Shown one piece after another: positions 11,144-22,381 of a stretch of 64,000 nucleotides of DNA. This stretch comes from Trigonopsis variabilis (Eukaryota > Ascomycota > Trigonopsidomycetes > Trigonopsidales > Trigonopsidaceae). The notes under the pieces are model-generated. The model was not told the DNA's origin. It made no database searches and was given only the letters and a program-made list of their open reading frames with translations. The translations under genes and the position numbers were made by a program. The stretch's first letter is position 1, and every line of letters starts with the position of its first letter. Where the stretch lies: NCBI GenBank assembly GCA_003707065.3, contig PPXM03000008.1, forward strand, positions 496,001 through 560,000. The letters are read 5' to 3'.

Positions 11144-11763
11144 TTGAATCAAGCGTAAATGAGGGTAGTAAATAATATTGATTATAAATGAAGCAATAAG
11201 ATAAGCAACTTGACAGGTAGTAAGGAGTAGAAAGCAGAGGCAGCGCTTACGCCTGTTGCCTTAGTAGAAGCTTGGGGCCAACAACGTCTATGCAAGGATC
11301 AAACATTCTCATTTACTTCTCCAGACAGCGTAGATTTGACCTTGACACCACAATACTGCACCTCGTAACGACACGACAGAGGAACCACTCATTCTTGAGC
11401 TGCTCAGTCATCTGCGAGCGTTGATATTAAATCGCTACAGAATCGCAGCGACAGAGCACGACATGATACAAGCTCCACGACGACACGCACGACGATACAG
11501 CTCCACGACGACACGCAGACGATACAGCAGCTCCCACGCAGCACCTCCTGCTCCTTCAGACTCGTACACAGCATAACATTCTCATCTCTCTCAACTTGTA
11601 ACGCTCCTCTTACTCTCCTCTTACGCTCCTCTCACGCTCCTCTCACCTCACCACCCCTCCCCTCCCCTCCTCACGCTCCTCCCTCGCGACCGTTGCCAGG
11701 GAGTGTTGATCGCTACGGGCCCAACGTCACCTTCCCTCTCCAAGGCAGACTCTGTAATGTTAA
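11144..11763. promoter_or_regulatory. Divergent upstream region, unknown gene and NEO1
   Basis: This 620-bp gap separates outward-facing genes. A degenerate direct repeat (gatacagctccacgacgaca..) spans about 11470-11535. A strongly C/T-biased tract (cgctcctcttact type) fills about 11595-11690, which resembles the pyrimidine-rich leaders of fungal promoters. No gene is supported. Confidence 0.5.
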
Positions 11764-14700
11764 ATGAGGCTGGGCCTATCTTTGACTAAATCCACGTCGA
11801 GGCTTTCTTCGCTAATTCCTCTCAGAGTGCTGTCCAGAACTGGCATGTTTGGTTCCCACGAGTACAGCCGGCTCGGACGAGGGTCGCTGCTCGACGCCGA
11901 CCCGGACGGGCTCGACGAGCTAGAGTCCAGCGGGCGCAGCGCGTCTCGCACGATATACCCGTCTGACCGCATCCACGGCGACTACGTCTCCAACGCCATC
12001 TCCAACGCCAAGTACAACGCGGTCTCGTTCGTGCCCCTCATTCTCTACGAGCAGTTCAAGTTCTTCTTCAATCTCTACTTTCTCCTGGTCGCCCTGTCGC
12101 AGGCCATCCCCGCCCTGCGCATCGGCTACCTGTCGTCGTACATTGTGCCGCTGGCGTTTGTGCTGGCGGTGACGATGAGCAAAGAGGCGTTCGACGACCT
12201 TGCCCGACGCCGGCGGGACGGCGAATGCAACCGCGAGCAGTTTGAGATCCTCAACCCGCCCAAGCTGGTGCGCTCGTCGGCGCTCAAGGTGGGCGACCTG
12301 GTCGTCATCGAGAAGGACCACCGGGTGCCGGCCGATCTGGTGCTGCTCAAGTCGTCCGAGCCGTCGGGCGAGTGCTTCATCCGCACCGACCAGCTCGACG
12401 GCGAGACGGACTGGAAGCTGCGGGTGGCGCCGTCGATCAGCCAGGCGGTCTCCGAGGCCGAGCTGCAGGCGTGCGTCGTGGTGGCCGGCGCGCCGTCGAA
12501 AAACATCCACGACTTTGTGGGCACGCTCACGGTCGAGCCGTCGTCGTGTGCGCTGGGCGTCGACAACACGCTGTGGGCCAACACCGTGCTGGCGTCGGGC
12601 AGGGCGATTGGGTGCGTCGTCTACACGGGGCGCGAGACGCGGCAGGCCATGAACACGTCCCGGGCGCGCAACAAGGTGGGCCTGCTCGAGCTCGAGATCA
12701 ACCGGCTGTCCAAGATCCTCTGCCTCTGCGTCTTCCTCCTCAGCGTGCTCCTGGTCGCCGCCAAAGGCTTTGCGGGCGCGTGGTACCTCTCCGTCATGAA
12801 GTTCCTCATCCTCTTCTCGTCCATCATCCCCGTCAGCCTCCGCGTCAACCTCGACCTCGGCAAGTCCGTCTACGCGCACCAGATCGAGCACGACCGCTCG
12901 ATCCCCGACACGGTCGTCCGCACCAGCACCATCCCCGAGGACCTGGGGCGGATCGAGTACCTGCTGACCGACAAAACGGGCACGCTGACCCAGAACGACA
13001 TGGAGCTCAAGAAGATCCACGTCGGCACGGTGTCGTACGCCGGCGACGCCATGGACGAGGTGGCCTCGTTCGTCCAGGGCGAGCTGTCGGCGTCGCGCAA
13101 CCGCCGCGACATTGGCGCGCGCATCCGAGACCTCACGCTGGCGCTCGCGCTGTGCCACTGCGTGACGCCGTCGTACGAGGACGGCGAGGTGTCGTACCAG
13201 GCAGCGTCGCCGGACGAGATCGCCATCGTCAAGTGGACCGAGTCCGTGGGCCTGCGTCTCGTGCGCCGCGACCGCGCGTCCATCACCCTCCTCCATTCCG
13301 CCACCAAAACCGAGCAGGTCTTCGACGTCCTCCAGCTCTTTCCGTTCAGCTCAGACACCAAGCGCATGGGCATCATCGTGCGCGACCGCCAGCGGGGAGA
13401 AATCGCCTTCTACTGCAAGGGCGCCGATACCGTCATGGCCACGATGGTCCAGCAGAACGACTGGCTGACCGAGGAAGTCAACAACATGGCCCGCGAAGGC
13501 CTGCGGACGCTGGTCATCGCCAGGAAGAAGCTGAGCGACCAGTTCTACGAGCGCTTCAGCGTCGCGTACCAGAAGGCGTCCCTCAAGATGAGCAACCGCG
13601 AGTACGAGATGGCCCAGGTGCTCAAGGAGTACCTCGAGCGCGACCTGGAGCTGCTTGGCCTGACGGGCGTCGAAGACAGGCTCCAGAAAGACGTCAAGCC
13701 GTCGCTCGAGATCCTCCGCAACGCCGGGCTCAAGATCTGGATGCTGACGGGCGACAAGGTCGAGACCGCGCGGTGCGTCGCCATCAGCTCCAAGCTCATT
13801 GCCCGCGGACAGTACATCCACACAATCACCAAATGTAAGTCGCACGTTGCGTTTCTAACTTGCAGTGGAGCAGCGGAGCTCAGCCTTCACCGAACTCGAC
13901 TATCTCCGCGACCGCCCCGACTGCTGCCTGATCATCGACGGCGACTCGCTCAGGCTGTTTCTCGAGATGTTTCCCGACGACTTCATCGGCACGGTCGTCA
14001 AGCTCCCCGTCGTGGTCGCCTGCCGCTGCTCGCCGACCCAGAAGGCCGAGCTGACCAAGCTCATCAAGGCCTACACCAGGCGGCGGGTGTGCTGTATTGG
14101 AGACGGCGGCAACGACGTCAGCATGATCCAGGCCGCCGACGTTGGCGTGGGAATCGTCGGCAAGGAGGGTCGCCAGGCGTCGCTGGCGGCCGATTTCTCG
14201 ATCACCCAGTTTTGCTACCTGACCAAGCTGCTGCTGTGGCACGGGCGGAACTCGTACAAGCGCTCGGCGAAGCTGGCCCAGTTTGTCATCCACCGCGGGC
14301 TCATCATCAGCGTGTGCCAGACGGTGTTTTCGATCTGCTCCGCGTTTGAGCCGCTGGCGCTGTTCCAGGGATGGCTCATGGTCGGCTACGCGACGCTGTA
14401 CACGATGGCGCCGGTGTTTTCGCTGGTGCTGGACCGGGACGTGGACGAGGCGCTGGCGTTGCTCTACCCCGAGCTCTACAAGGAGCTCACGGCCGGCAAG
14501 AGCCTGTCGTACAAGACCTTCTTTGTGTGGGTGCTGGTGTCGGTCTACCAGGGAGGCGTCATCCAGGGGATGGCCCAGGTGCTGGTGGGGCTGGAGACGG
14601 CGCTGTTTACAAAGATGGTGGCTGTGAGCTTCTCCGCGCTGGTGCTGATCGAGCTGCTGAACGTTGCGCTCGAGATCATCAGCTGGAACCGGATCATGGT

Positions 14701-14905
14701 TGCCGCCGAGGTCGTCACGCTGGGGGTGTACGTGGCCACGATTCCCTTCCTGGGAGACTACTTTGACTTGCGCTACGTGCTCTCGCTGGCGTTCCTGTGG
14801 AAGACAACTGTCATTGTGGCCACTGCGCTCATTCCCCCGTGGATCGGCAAGGCCCTGCGCAGGCGCCTCAAGCCTCCAAGCTATGCCAAGGTCCAGCAGG
14901 CTTAG
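11764..14905 (+). CDS. NEO1: P4-type ATPase, NEO1-class phospholipid flippase
   Basis: Aminophospholipid flippase of the Golgi/endosome membranes; this subclass works without a Cdc50 partner in yeast. Exons 11764-13834 and 13866-14905 (31-nt intron, donor GTAAGT, branch CTAAC) give 1036 residues. The actuator domain has DQLDGETDWKLRVA, and the TM4 segment carries the P4-type PVSLRVNLDLGKS instead of a cation-ATPase PEGL. The phosphorylation motif is DKTGTLTQND, with ELKKIHVG after it as in Neo1. Nucleotide binding is at KGADTVM, the hinge at GDGGNDVSMIQAADVGVGI, and about ten hydrophobic segments are present. The start is uncertain: an in-frame ATG at 11845 (MFGSHEYSRL) is a plausible alternative, and the first 27 residues look unlike the family. 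Confidence 0.95.
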
Positions 14906-15110
14906 ACATATCTGTGATATTAAATGACATGACGTGAATACCGTGGATGTGAAAGCCGTGGACGTTAGCCGTAGACGTTATAGCCGTAACCCTCTATTAA
15001 CCCAGCCGTAGACGTCGAGATCGTCTGCTCATCGTGGGAGCAGTTCGACAAGAGCAGATGCAAAGGAGGGCACAAGAGGGCACAAGTAGGATCAACACAA
15101 TCCGCTGGAA
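14906..15110. other. Convergent intergenic, NEO1 / DUF2011-like gene
   Basis: This 205-bp gap lies between two converging genes. It contains a loose repetition of gccgtagacgtt/gccgtggacgtt (14952-15015). No gene was seen. Confidence 0.5.
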
Positions 15111-15755
15111 TCACTTTCCAACCTTTCGAGCTGCAAACGAGCGCCTTTGCCTCGCCTGGCCTTTGTAGAACGCATCCTTTTCAGATTTGAGCGCTTTCTT
15201 CTTCTCCCGGAGCTTCAGCCGGGTCTGCTTGTTTGGACGGGCTTTCTTTTTGTTTTGCTTGTCGATCGCAGCGTTGTGCTTGGCGACATCAAGCACTTTC
15301 CATGGCTTTCTCATTGCGTACTAGAAGTCAGTCACGCCGCCAAACAACCTACATGTGGCAGGGTCGACTGTGACACGATTAGATCTCCCTCTACTGCTGC
15401 CTGCTGGTATTTTTCAAGCTCCTCGCCGGTGGCTCTACTATTAGCCAGTCCTTTAGCACTACTCACGATCTTGCAAAGTAGTAGGTCTCGTCTCTTTTTA
15501 TAGCCACTGCCGGCTCCGGGGAAGGAGAGCGAATAACGACATGCGAAGAATCGGCCGGCGCAGTCGAGAACAAGCGGAAAGAAAAGATGTCGGTCGAGGA
15601 GGGATCGTCCCCTGGCACTTCTGGGTCGTCCACTTGGGAAATTTCAAAGTCGAAGGGCTGCACAGGCTGTGATTCGGCCTCCCTTTGGTCAGAAAGAGCG
15701 CTTCTGTTAGTTTGCAAGACCATTAACGATCTTACTCGTCCGAGTCCGAGACCAT
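15111..15755 (-). CDS. DUF2011-like small fungal protein
   Basis: A four-exon gene: 15755-15736 (only 20 nt), 15703-15467, 15437-15353 and 15320-15111, with introns of 32, 29 and 32 nt. The splice joins stay in frame and give 183 residues starting MVSDSDESALSDQREAES. An in-frame TAA lies five codons before this ATG. The features fit the uncharacterised fungal DUF2011 family (budding-yeast YHR127W type): TYYFARS, then AAVEGDLIVSQS, then KPWKVLDVAKHN, and a Lys/Arg-rich tail (KKKARPNKQTRLKLREKKKA) suggesting a nuclear or nucleolar protein. The acceptor of the second intron is ambiguous by three bases (TAGTAG), which would remove one Arg. Function is unknown. Confidence 0.75.
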
Positions 15756-16354
15756 CAGGATGGTTGATTAAGCGCTACACGATGTCGCTACAGAGAGCGC
15801 AGGTACGGGGATGGTCGACCAGAAGGAAATATACAGAATGATCTCGAAAATTTACACGAATAGTTGTACAAGGCATGTCAAGCAGTGCTACGAGTAAATG
15901 ACAGTCACTTAACCTAGATTGGAAAAAAGCTGAATCTCATCGTAGACGACCTTTGGAGTGCCTAGAAATAGTCGAAATAACACCACCAACGGTCCTAAAT
16001 CACATCAACAGGAGCAAAGTAGAAACAGATGAGTCGCTTGTCTATTATTAGTCTGCTTGTTCCTCTAGTCAAGATCGCAGGTAAGGGTCTGCCTTCGCAA
16101 CGATGCATGAAGGTTGCTTATATTGCTGGTATGTATGCCCTAATCCGAATAGCATGCTTTACCCCTATTGTTGTTTAATCAGCCACTTAAGGACCATTGG
16201 CGGTGCTATTGCGACTTTTGCTTGGTTCTTTGTCCCTTAAGCTTGGAATCACCAGTGCAGATCTATCAACGGAGTACAACAGAAAAGCAATTGCTTACTT
16301 TAGGTTCATCTTTTCCTATTTATATCGTGTATATTATCTCCAAAGCCGAGGAAG
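15756..16354. other. Intergenic with a possible small ORF
   Basis: About 600 bp between the DUF2011-like start codon and the MSS1 stop. It holds the promoter of the former and a candidate 49-codon frame at 16029-16178, listed separately. The remainder shows no recognised element. Confidence 0.45.
16029..16178 (+). CDS. Candidate small hydrophobic peptide (low confidence)
   Basis: An ATG-initiated 49-codon frame, MSRLSIISLLVPLVKIAGKG and on to ..IRIACFTPIVV, predicts two short hydrophobic stretches around a basic hinge. It contains perfect-looking splice donors (GTAAGG at 16081, GTATGT at 16129) and a branch/acceptor pair (ccctaatccgaatag, ending 16152). The true product may therefore be a spliced variant or extend downstream. 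No family was recognised. Chance cannot be excluded at this length. Confidence 0.25.
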   Translation: MSRLSIISLLVPLVKIAGKGLPSQRCMKVAYIAGMYALIRIACFTPIVV

Positions 16355-17980
16355 CTATTTTCCTATGCAAAAGGATGAAAAGACAACGCCGAGGATCTCT
16401 TCGAGATCCATGCTTTCTCCCGTGATCTTGCCAATGGCCTCCGAGGCAAGTCGTAGATCGTCCGCCGCAAAGACCACGTCTTCAGGAGAAGAGCCTATTG
16501 TGTCAGTTGTTGCAAGCACCAGACATACCTAGAAAATCCACCAGATTGGGGCGTAGCTCGGACTGGATCAGCTCCTTGACTCGCTGAGACGCCCCAATTG
16601 GGTCCAGACCGTCGCTTGACTCGATCTGCTTTAGAGTTTTCTGCAAATGCCGAGACAACATGTCGATTCCATGGCCGCTCTTACAGGATACAGCAAACAG
16701 TTCGATGGACCCCAGAAATGATAAACGAGACCGAAGAGACGCCAATTTAGAGGACACCAGCGCGGGCGTGCAGAGATCGACCTTGTTTGCAACGACCACA
16801 ATTGGTCTATCCTTCAAGATCTGCAGCTCCTGTACGACAACGTCGGGCACCGGCTGGTCAAGAGGAAGGACTGCCAAAACAATGTCGCTTGCTGCAGCTT
16901 TTTGCTTTGCCCGCTGAATCCCTTGAGCCTCGATGTCTTCGACAAGCGCCAAGTCTCGAATGCCAGCAGTATCGCCAACAACCACCTTGTACCCTTGGAT
17001 ATCGAGGTAGATCTCAATCACGTCTCTAGTTGTTCCGGGAATGGAGCTGACAATCGCCGCATCCCTGCGAGCCAGGATATTAAGGAGCGAGGATTTTCCG
17101 GCGTTGGGAGGGCCCAGCAACGTCATTTTGATCCCGCTGTTGATCAGCTCATAGTGCCCAATCTGACTCAGATGTTTATCGATCTCCGCGACCAGGTTTG
17201 ACACTCGACTTTTGGCGTTGGCCAAAAGCTGCTGCCCGGGAGTGATATCTTCATCTTCGGCAAAGTCAATCAGCGCGGTTATTTCGCTCATAATCGTCAG
17301 AATCTCCGCTCGCCACCGCGTGTAGAGCTCCTTTGTGTGGCCCTAACCAGTCAGAATGAAACCCACAGGCTTGTCTTACCGCTGCCGACCCGACCACCGC
17401 CTTTCGTTGGGTCTCGGTTTCTGCATCGATAATGTCTCTAATGGCTTCCACTTGAGTCAAATCCACCCGGCCGTTCTCAAACGCCCGCCGCGAAAACTCC
17501 CCCGGTTCAGCGTATCTAATCAGCTGGTCGGGAGAACCAATTGACGAGATAGCGTCGACAATAGACTGCACCACCGCTCGACCGCCATGGCAGTGAATCT
17601 CCAGGACGTCTTCTCCCGTAAACGACTTGGGCCCTGGAAAATACAGCGTAATGACTTGATCCAGCACTTCTGCTCTCTCGCTGGGTGACCGTAGCGTCAC
17701 GTACTGAGCCATTCTCGGAACCGGGTCTCTTGTAGTCCCTACCAGAGCACGGTAAATCTGCAAGCGTGAGTAATTGCTGCAATTCCACGTCACTCACGTC
17801 AAGACAGGCAGGGCCTGAGGAACGGATCACGGCTATTCCTGCCTTGTCACGGCCACTAGAAAGCGCATAAATGGTGCTATGTGCCCTTGAATACACGTCA
17901 GACAACAGAGACCGCCATCGAGGCTTATATAGCGCCCGATGTAAGTTTGACCCCGTCTGAATCAGATGCCTCTTTGACAT
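16355..17980 (-). CDS. MSS1: Mitochondrial tRNA-modification GTPase (MnmE/TrmE family)
   Basis: Works with Mto1 to install the 5-carboxymethylaminomethyl group on the wobble uridine of mitochondrial tRNAs. Exons 17980-17798, 17757-17380, 17342-16529 and 16494-16355 (introns 40, 37 and 34 nt) give 504 residues; yeast Mss1 is about 526. An Arg/Ser-rich presequence precedes the MnmE N-domain (TIYALSSGRDKAGIAVIRSSG, then GEDVLEIHCHGG). The G domain has GPPNAGKSSLLN (G1), SIPGTTRD (G2), DTAGIRD (G3) and NKVD (G4). The last exon supplies the essential C-terminal FCIGK motif, right at the end, which proves the third splice. An upstream in-frame ATG at 18052 exists, but MSKRHLIQTG at 17980 makes the better presequence. 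Confidence 0.95.
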
Positions 17981-18391
17981 GAATGTGCTTATAAAAGACT
18001 CATTCCAAGGCACAAGCTGCAATATTTCAGGTATAAAAGAACAAGGAATCACCCAGGGCTGCTTCTGCGTTCAAATACTGGGGAGCTGTCAAGATGAAAA
18101 GTATAAAGGTGTAACGACGAGTATGTTCAGCGCCCTCAAGAGAACCAAAGTGCTGGTACGTAGATAGAGTCATATGGAAGGTACGAAAAAATAATTAAAA
18201 GACAACTCTGTACGATATGAGTACGATTCAGTGTCACCGCTTGCAAATAACAGGACGATCTGCTGTATATATTAGTTCCCTTGTAACGTTCACTAGCGTT
18301 ACAGCCTGGCCGTCCTTTTTACTCGACTCTTGCTATCGAGATTGGCAGTGTTTAGGTTGACGGCTTGATCTGACCTATTGTGACGATTTCC
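17981..18391. promoter_or_regulatory. Divergent promoter of MSS1 and CYC2
   Basis: A 411-bp interval between outward-facing genes whose products both act in mitochondria, so shared control is possible but not shown. It is AT-rich around 18170-18290. No specific factor site could be assigned by eye. Confidence 0.45.
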
Positions 18392-19744
18392 ATGCAGAGG
18401 ATATACCCGAAATGTGTGGGGCTTGCCTCGCGCAAGAACTGGAACGCTGGCAGAGCGAGCTTTTCTGTCGTTACTCGAAGGTGCAAGGACGTGACAAAGA
18501 AGCCAGATTCCCCGGTGAAATTTGATCCCAACGGTCCGCCGAGAGTGAAATATGAACGGGTGACCTATGAGATCCCTCGTCCTCCTCAGCCACACGTTGT
18601 GTTCCCCAGCTTTCCCAAGCAAAACAGTTGGCGGCGCTACATGCCTATTCTTGTCGGCGCAGGGGGACTAGTGTGGGCAGCGTATGCATACTATCATTTC
18701 ATTGGGGGAGGAGGGGCTTCAGACGAAGAAAATATACTGAACCCATTGTCGTTTACGAGCTACGTGGTGCTGAGAAAAGTGCCGCTGTCTGAAGATTACA
18801 TGTTTATTGAGATTGCTCCTCCGCTAGAGCAGGTGCGACAGATGAGGAAAAAGAAAAAGAAGTACTGGGACGGGCACCGCATCTGGAGTGTGGAGATTGC
18901 CCAACCCGAGATCAACGTTGTCCGGCGATACACTCCCCTACCAGTGACCCTGGCCGCTGGCAATGACTTGGAAGATGGATATCTTCGAATTGTCAATAAC
19001 GCGGCTACTGAAGGCAACATGGCCTTGGTCGTCAAGCGGTACAAGGACGGAGAGGTCTCTCGATGGCTCCAGCGACAACCAGTGGGAGCTCGAATTATGA
19101 TTAGAGGCCCTTATATCGATTATAGGATCCCTGAATCGCCGCTCGATAAGTATCCTGCCCGACGACAGATGTTTAGCCACGTTAGTGAGATGCCTGCCGA
19201 CCGCATCGTCCCGCAGCGGCTGCTGGAATTATATAGACCCAGTAATATAGCTTTCTTTGCTGCAGGAACCGGCATTCTACCAGCTCTGCAGATGCTGCTG
19301 TCTGAAAACCCGCCTCGAGCCTATATGGATGTCTTTTACTCTCTGCGCTCAAGGGACGAGATTCCTCTCAAACGGCTGATGCTTTTCCTTGAAAAGGTTG
19401 GCCGAGCGCGGTTCAACTACTTTGTGGATGGGGAAAAACGTCTGTCAATCAAGGACATACCCAGTCCGGCCACTGACAAAGATATCAAGAAGGAGTGTGA
19501 GCTAACCGAGCCCAAGTCGAGCGAGGATGGCGAGAGAATCGAAAAGCTGACGGCTCTGGACCGAGAAAAGGAGCTAAGGGCTCAAGGGGTCGAGAGGCGA
19601 CCGTCAATAGCGCTGGTATGCGGACCAGATGGTTACATAAATAGCGTGGCTGGTCCCAGAGGTCCCGATTCCTCCCAGGGACCATTAGGAGGGATGCTCC
19701 GGGAGAAAGGATGGACGGAAAAGAATGTATATAAGCTGTCCTAG
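18392..19744 (+). CDS. CYC2: Mitochondrial FAD oxidoreductase, CYC2-type
   Basis: In yeast, Cyc2 is an inner-membrane flavoprotein that helps haem attachment to cytochrome c by reducing haem. This frame encodes 450 residues (yeast about 366) in one exon from the ATG at 18392; the frame begins slightly earlier only at a GTG. A basic N-terminus (MQRIYPKCVGLASRKNWNAG) looks like a mitochondrial presequence. One transmembrane segment (PILVGAGGLVWAAYAYYHF) precedes the ferredoxin-reductase-like domain. That domain has the flavin-binding RRYTPLPV, GARIMIRGPY, the nucleotide-binding AFFAAGTGILPALQML and a C-terminal VCGPDGYINSVAG. A charged insert near residues 360-400 is unusual. It could be another cytochrome-b5-reductase-like protein; CYC2 is the best fit. 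Confidence 0.8.
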   Translation: MQRIYPKCVGLASRKNWNAGRASFSVVTRRCKDVTKKPDSPVKFDPNGPPRVKYERVTYEIPRPPQPHVVFPSFPKQNSWRRYMPILVGAGGLVWAAYAYYHFIGGGGASDEENILNPLSFTSYVVLRKVPLSEDYMFIEIAPPLEQVRQMRKKKKKYWDGHRIWSVEIAQPEINVVRRYTPLPVTLAAGNDLEDGYLRIVNNAATEGNMALVVKRYKDGEVSRWLQRQPVGARIMIRGPYIDYRIPESPLDKYPARRQMFSHVSEMPADRIVPQRLLELYRPSNIAFFAAGTGILPALQMLLSENPPRAYMDVFYSLRSRDEIPLKRLMLFLEKVGRARFNYFVDGEKRLSIKDIPSPATDKDIKKECELTEPKSSEDGERIEKLTALDREKELRAQGVERRPSIALVCGPDGYINSVAGPRGPDSSQGPLGGMLREKGWTEKNVYKLS

Positions 19745-19865
19745 AGTGAATTAAATGTTACATGCTGAGCAGCATTCCTACACGGGAAACAGGGCAAACA
19801 AACCATATGCAATCATATCTAACCAACGCCTTTCCATTGAATCCTTGCCCATCACCATCGGCCAA

Positions 19866-22025
19866 TTAGCCCCCTCCAACACCAGGGGGACGAGTGCCTT
19901 CTTCGACTATGATCACCTTACGGCTCAGGAGATTGTGTAGTTCAGGGCTGACGGTGGGCAGCTCCTGGGCTTTTCCGTCAGGACCAGTCCAGGTCACGAT
20001 GCCATCTTCGTTTTTCTTGTCGATCAGCTCAACGGTCCTCCTGAATCGATAGAATAGGACCTCTGCGAGCGTCAGGATCTCGTCCAAGTCAATGTTCATC
20101 GACAGATCGTTGATGTAGCGCAAGATCTCGTCGAAGTGCTGGAGGTTATGGATGATGACCAGCCGGTGCTTGGTCAACAACGCAAACGCGATAAATAAAT
20201 GGAACTGGCTAGACAGATAGTCGGTCCACAGGACTTCCCACAGCCGTAGAACCGATTCCCAGTCCAGTTCGCGCTTATACCAGACAAGAATCATTCTGAA
20301 GAAGAAAAAGAAGTTGGTTGAGTCAGCTTTCAAGAGATGGTCGTACAGTTGAGGGTCCATCAGCTGGACCAGCTGCTCCAGTAAAACGAGCTGCTGCCGC
20401 ATTCCACTTTGATCTCGAAGAAAGTTGCGCTGCATTCGTTTCATAAAGTCTGTAAACGCCCAAAACGCTAGAGCATCGTCCTGGAAGACGACGTAGAGAG
20501 GCGATAGCAGGTCACTCATGCCCTGGACATAGCCCAGATTCTTATTGTATTCATTATAAGTGATAAGCATATCCTTCATTTGCTCCAGATGGGCATTCGT
20601 ACCGGTAATTGAGCCGTGCGCATCTGGATGGGGCGTATCTTCTGTTTCAAAGATATCGATCTGCCGGTCGGTGCGATGAACATCCTTTTCAATGCGATGC
20701 TTCTGGTCTCTCCAGAAATCGTCGTTCTGAGCCTCGAGGTTATCCCACCATTGGCGTTTTAGCCGGTAATACTCGTCTCGCTTGGACGCCAGGATGGCAT
20801 GTCGTTCGTCAAGAGTGGACTCCCAAGGGTAGACTCCCAACAAAAACGGCCATGCTTGCGCTCGAACGTCGGGCTCGAGGCCTCCATGGAAGATTTTCTC
20901 CTTGACCTCTGTTTTGGAGATATCGAGCTGCCCCTGAGAGTCGAAGAAGCTGTTCCACTCGGTCAAGGAAATGGGCTTGCGTCGCTCGACATGATTCTCG
21001 ATATCGAGGATCTCAAAATCGCCCACGAGAGAGCCGTAGATGTCTGAGTTGTGGCTATTCCAGATCACTCTTTTCCTATTGCGTTCCGACTCTTCGGCAA
21101 TGGACATGGCCCATTTGGCAAGATAGACTCGAGCCGAATCAAAGTCTTCGCCCAGTTTCTGCACTTCAGGCTGATTCAAGATGTTTTTAATCGCCGGAGG
21201 AGAGTTGTCAATCAGATCCTTTGCCGTCCGTCTCGAGTAATTGGTGATGTTGGCCAGCTTTTCCAGCACCGTCCAGCGAGCATTTCTCCAAAACACCGAC
21301 CAGGGCTCTTCCTTTTTCTCCAAGACAGCCACGTCTGCAGGGATAAAAGCCTGGGAGTCGACGCTATCGGGATTTACCAGATACAGCTGCGGTTCCAGCG
21401 TCGACTGCCTCACATCGGCGTACCGTTTCAGACTCTTTAGAAACTGGTCTCCTCCCCAGAACAGGTGAGCGCCTCCTTCATACACAAACGGCTCAAAGTC
21501 TCGCTGTCGCTTGCGCAGCTCCTGCGATGTCGAAAAGCTCTCCTTGTCGTGGAAGAAGAGCGCAGGCAGGACATCTTCATCGCGGGTATAGACGATAATG
21601 GAACCCCACCACAGCCCCGAGTTGGGTGGCCGCACAGAGATCGAGTAGATGTTTCGCAAGGGCACTGAAAACGCATAAGAAGTCACTGAACTAGAAGGCG
21701 GCCGCGATACCAAGACGTCACTGGTCGACGTAGTGGCGGTCTCGGCATCCAAATCGACTTTGACGTAGCTATCATAGTCCTCGCCTTGCACTGCTGCCTC
21801 AGGGATCCACGAGAGCAGGATGTCCTGATCTGCCTGGCTGTTTTTGGGCCGGACAAGCGCCAGAAAGCCTGCGATGTTGTCTTTGGCACGAGCGCTGGTG
21901 TGAACGTAAACCTGATGGCGTCAGCACCACAAGCATTGAGCAATACTCACCTTGGATTTGCAGTACAACAGCGACACCTTGGAAGAGTATTCTTCAGTGA
22001 GCGATCCTGTAGCTCCAGAACTCAT
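19866..22025 (-). CDS. GYP7: TBC-domain Rab GTPase-activating protein, GYP7-type
   Basis: Stimulates GTP hydrolysis on the vacuolar Rab Ypt7 in yeast. Exons 22025-21951 and 21911-19866 (39-nt intron) give 706 residues (yeast Gyp7 746). The small first exon supplies the conserved start, MSSGATGSLTEEYSSKVSLL then YCKSKVYVHTS.., which reads straight into the Gyp7 N-terminal domain (DNIAGFLALVRPKN). The TBC domain begins at about residue 310 (FHGGLEPDVRAQAWPFLLGV). It has the arginine finger in KDVHRTDRQ and the glutamine finger in LGYVQGMSDLLSP. Substrate choice (Ypt7) is inferred from family only. It converges with CYC2, with about 120 bp between the stops. Confidence 0.9.
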
Positions 22026-22381
22026 CGAGTCGAGGCGGACGTACGTAAGATCCAGAGACGATGCACGTGAAGATGTAGCGCATCTCCAGACGGGCGACGA
22101 TCGAAGCGACAAGATGTGTAGACGAATAAAGGACTCTAAAGCATACATAAGATACATAAAACGTATGCTTTAGAGGTGATTCATTTATGCAATGATTGAG
22201 GCTACTAGTGTCTATAGAATGCCACCAATATCTCAAATACAAACAGTAACCTTCCCGTGCGCAATGCATCTGACCCAATTCTCTCAGTTATAATTCCTCT
22301 TTTAATTTCATCTCTAGAGCTGAACGTCAGGTGCCCCAGAGAGAGAGTAGTTCCATTCCATGAGTAGTTCGACTGCGTGAC
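22026..22381. other. Intergenic, GYP7 promoter region
   Basis: About 356 bp between GYP7 (pointing left) and the 3' end of MSO1. It is AT-rich from 22130 to 22320 with a catacataagatacataaaa stretch. No gene is supported. Confidence 0.45.
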
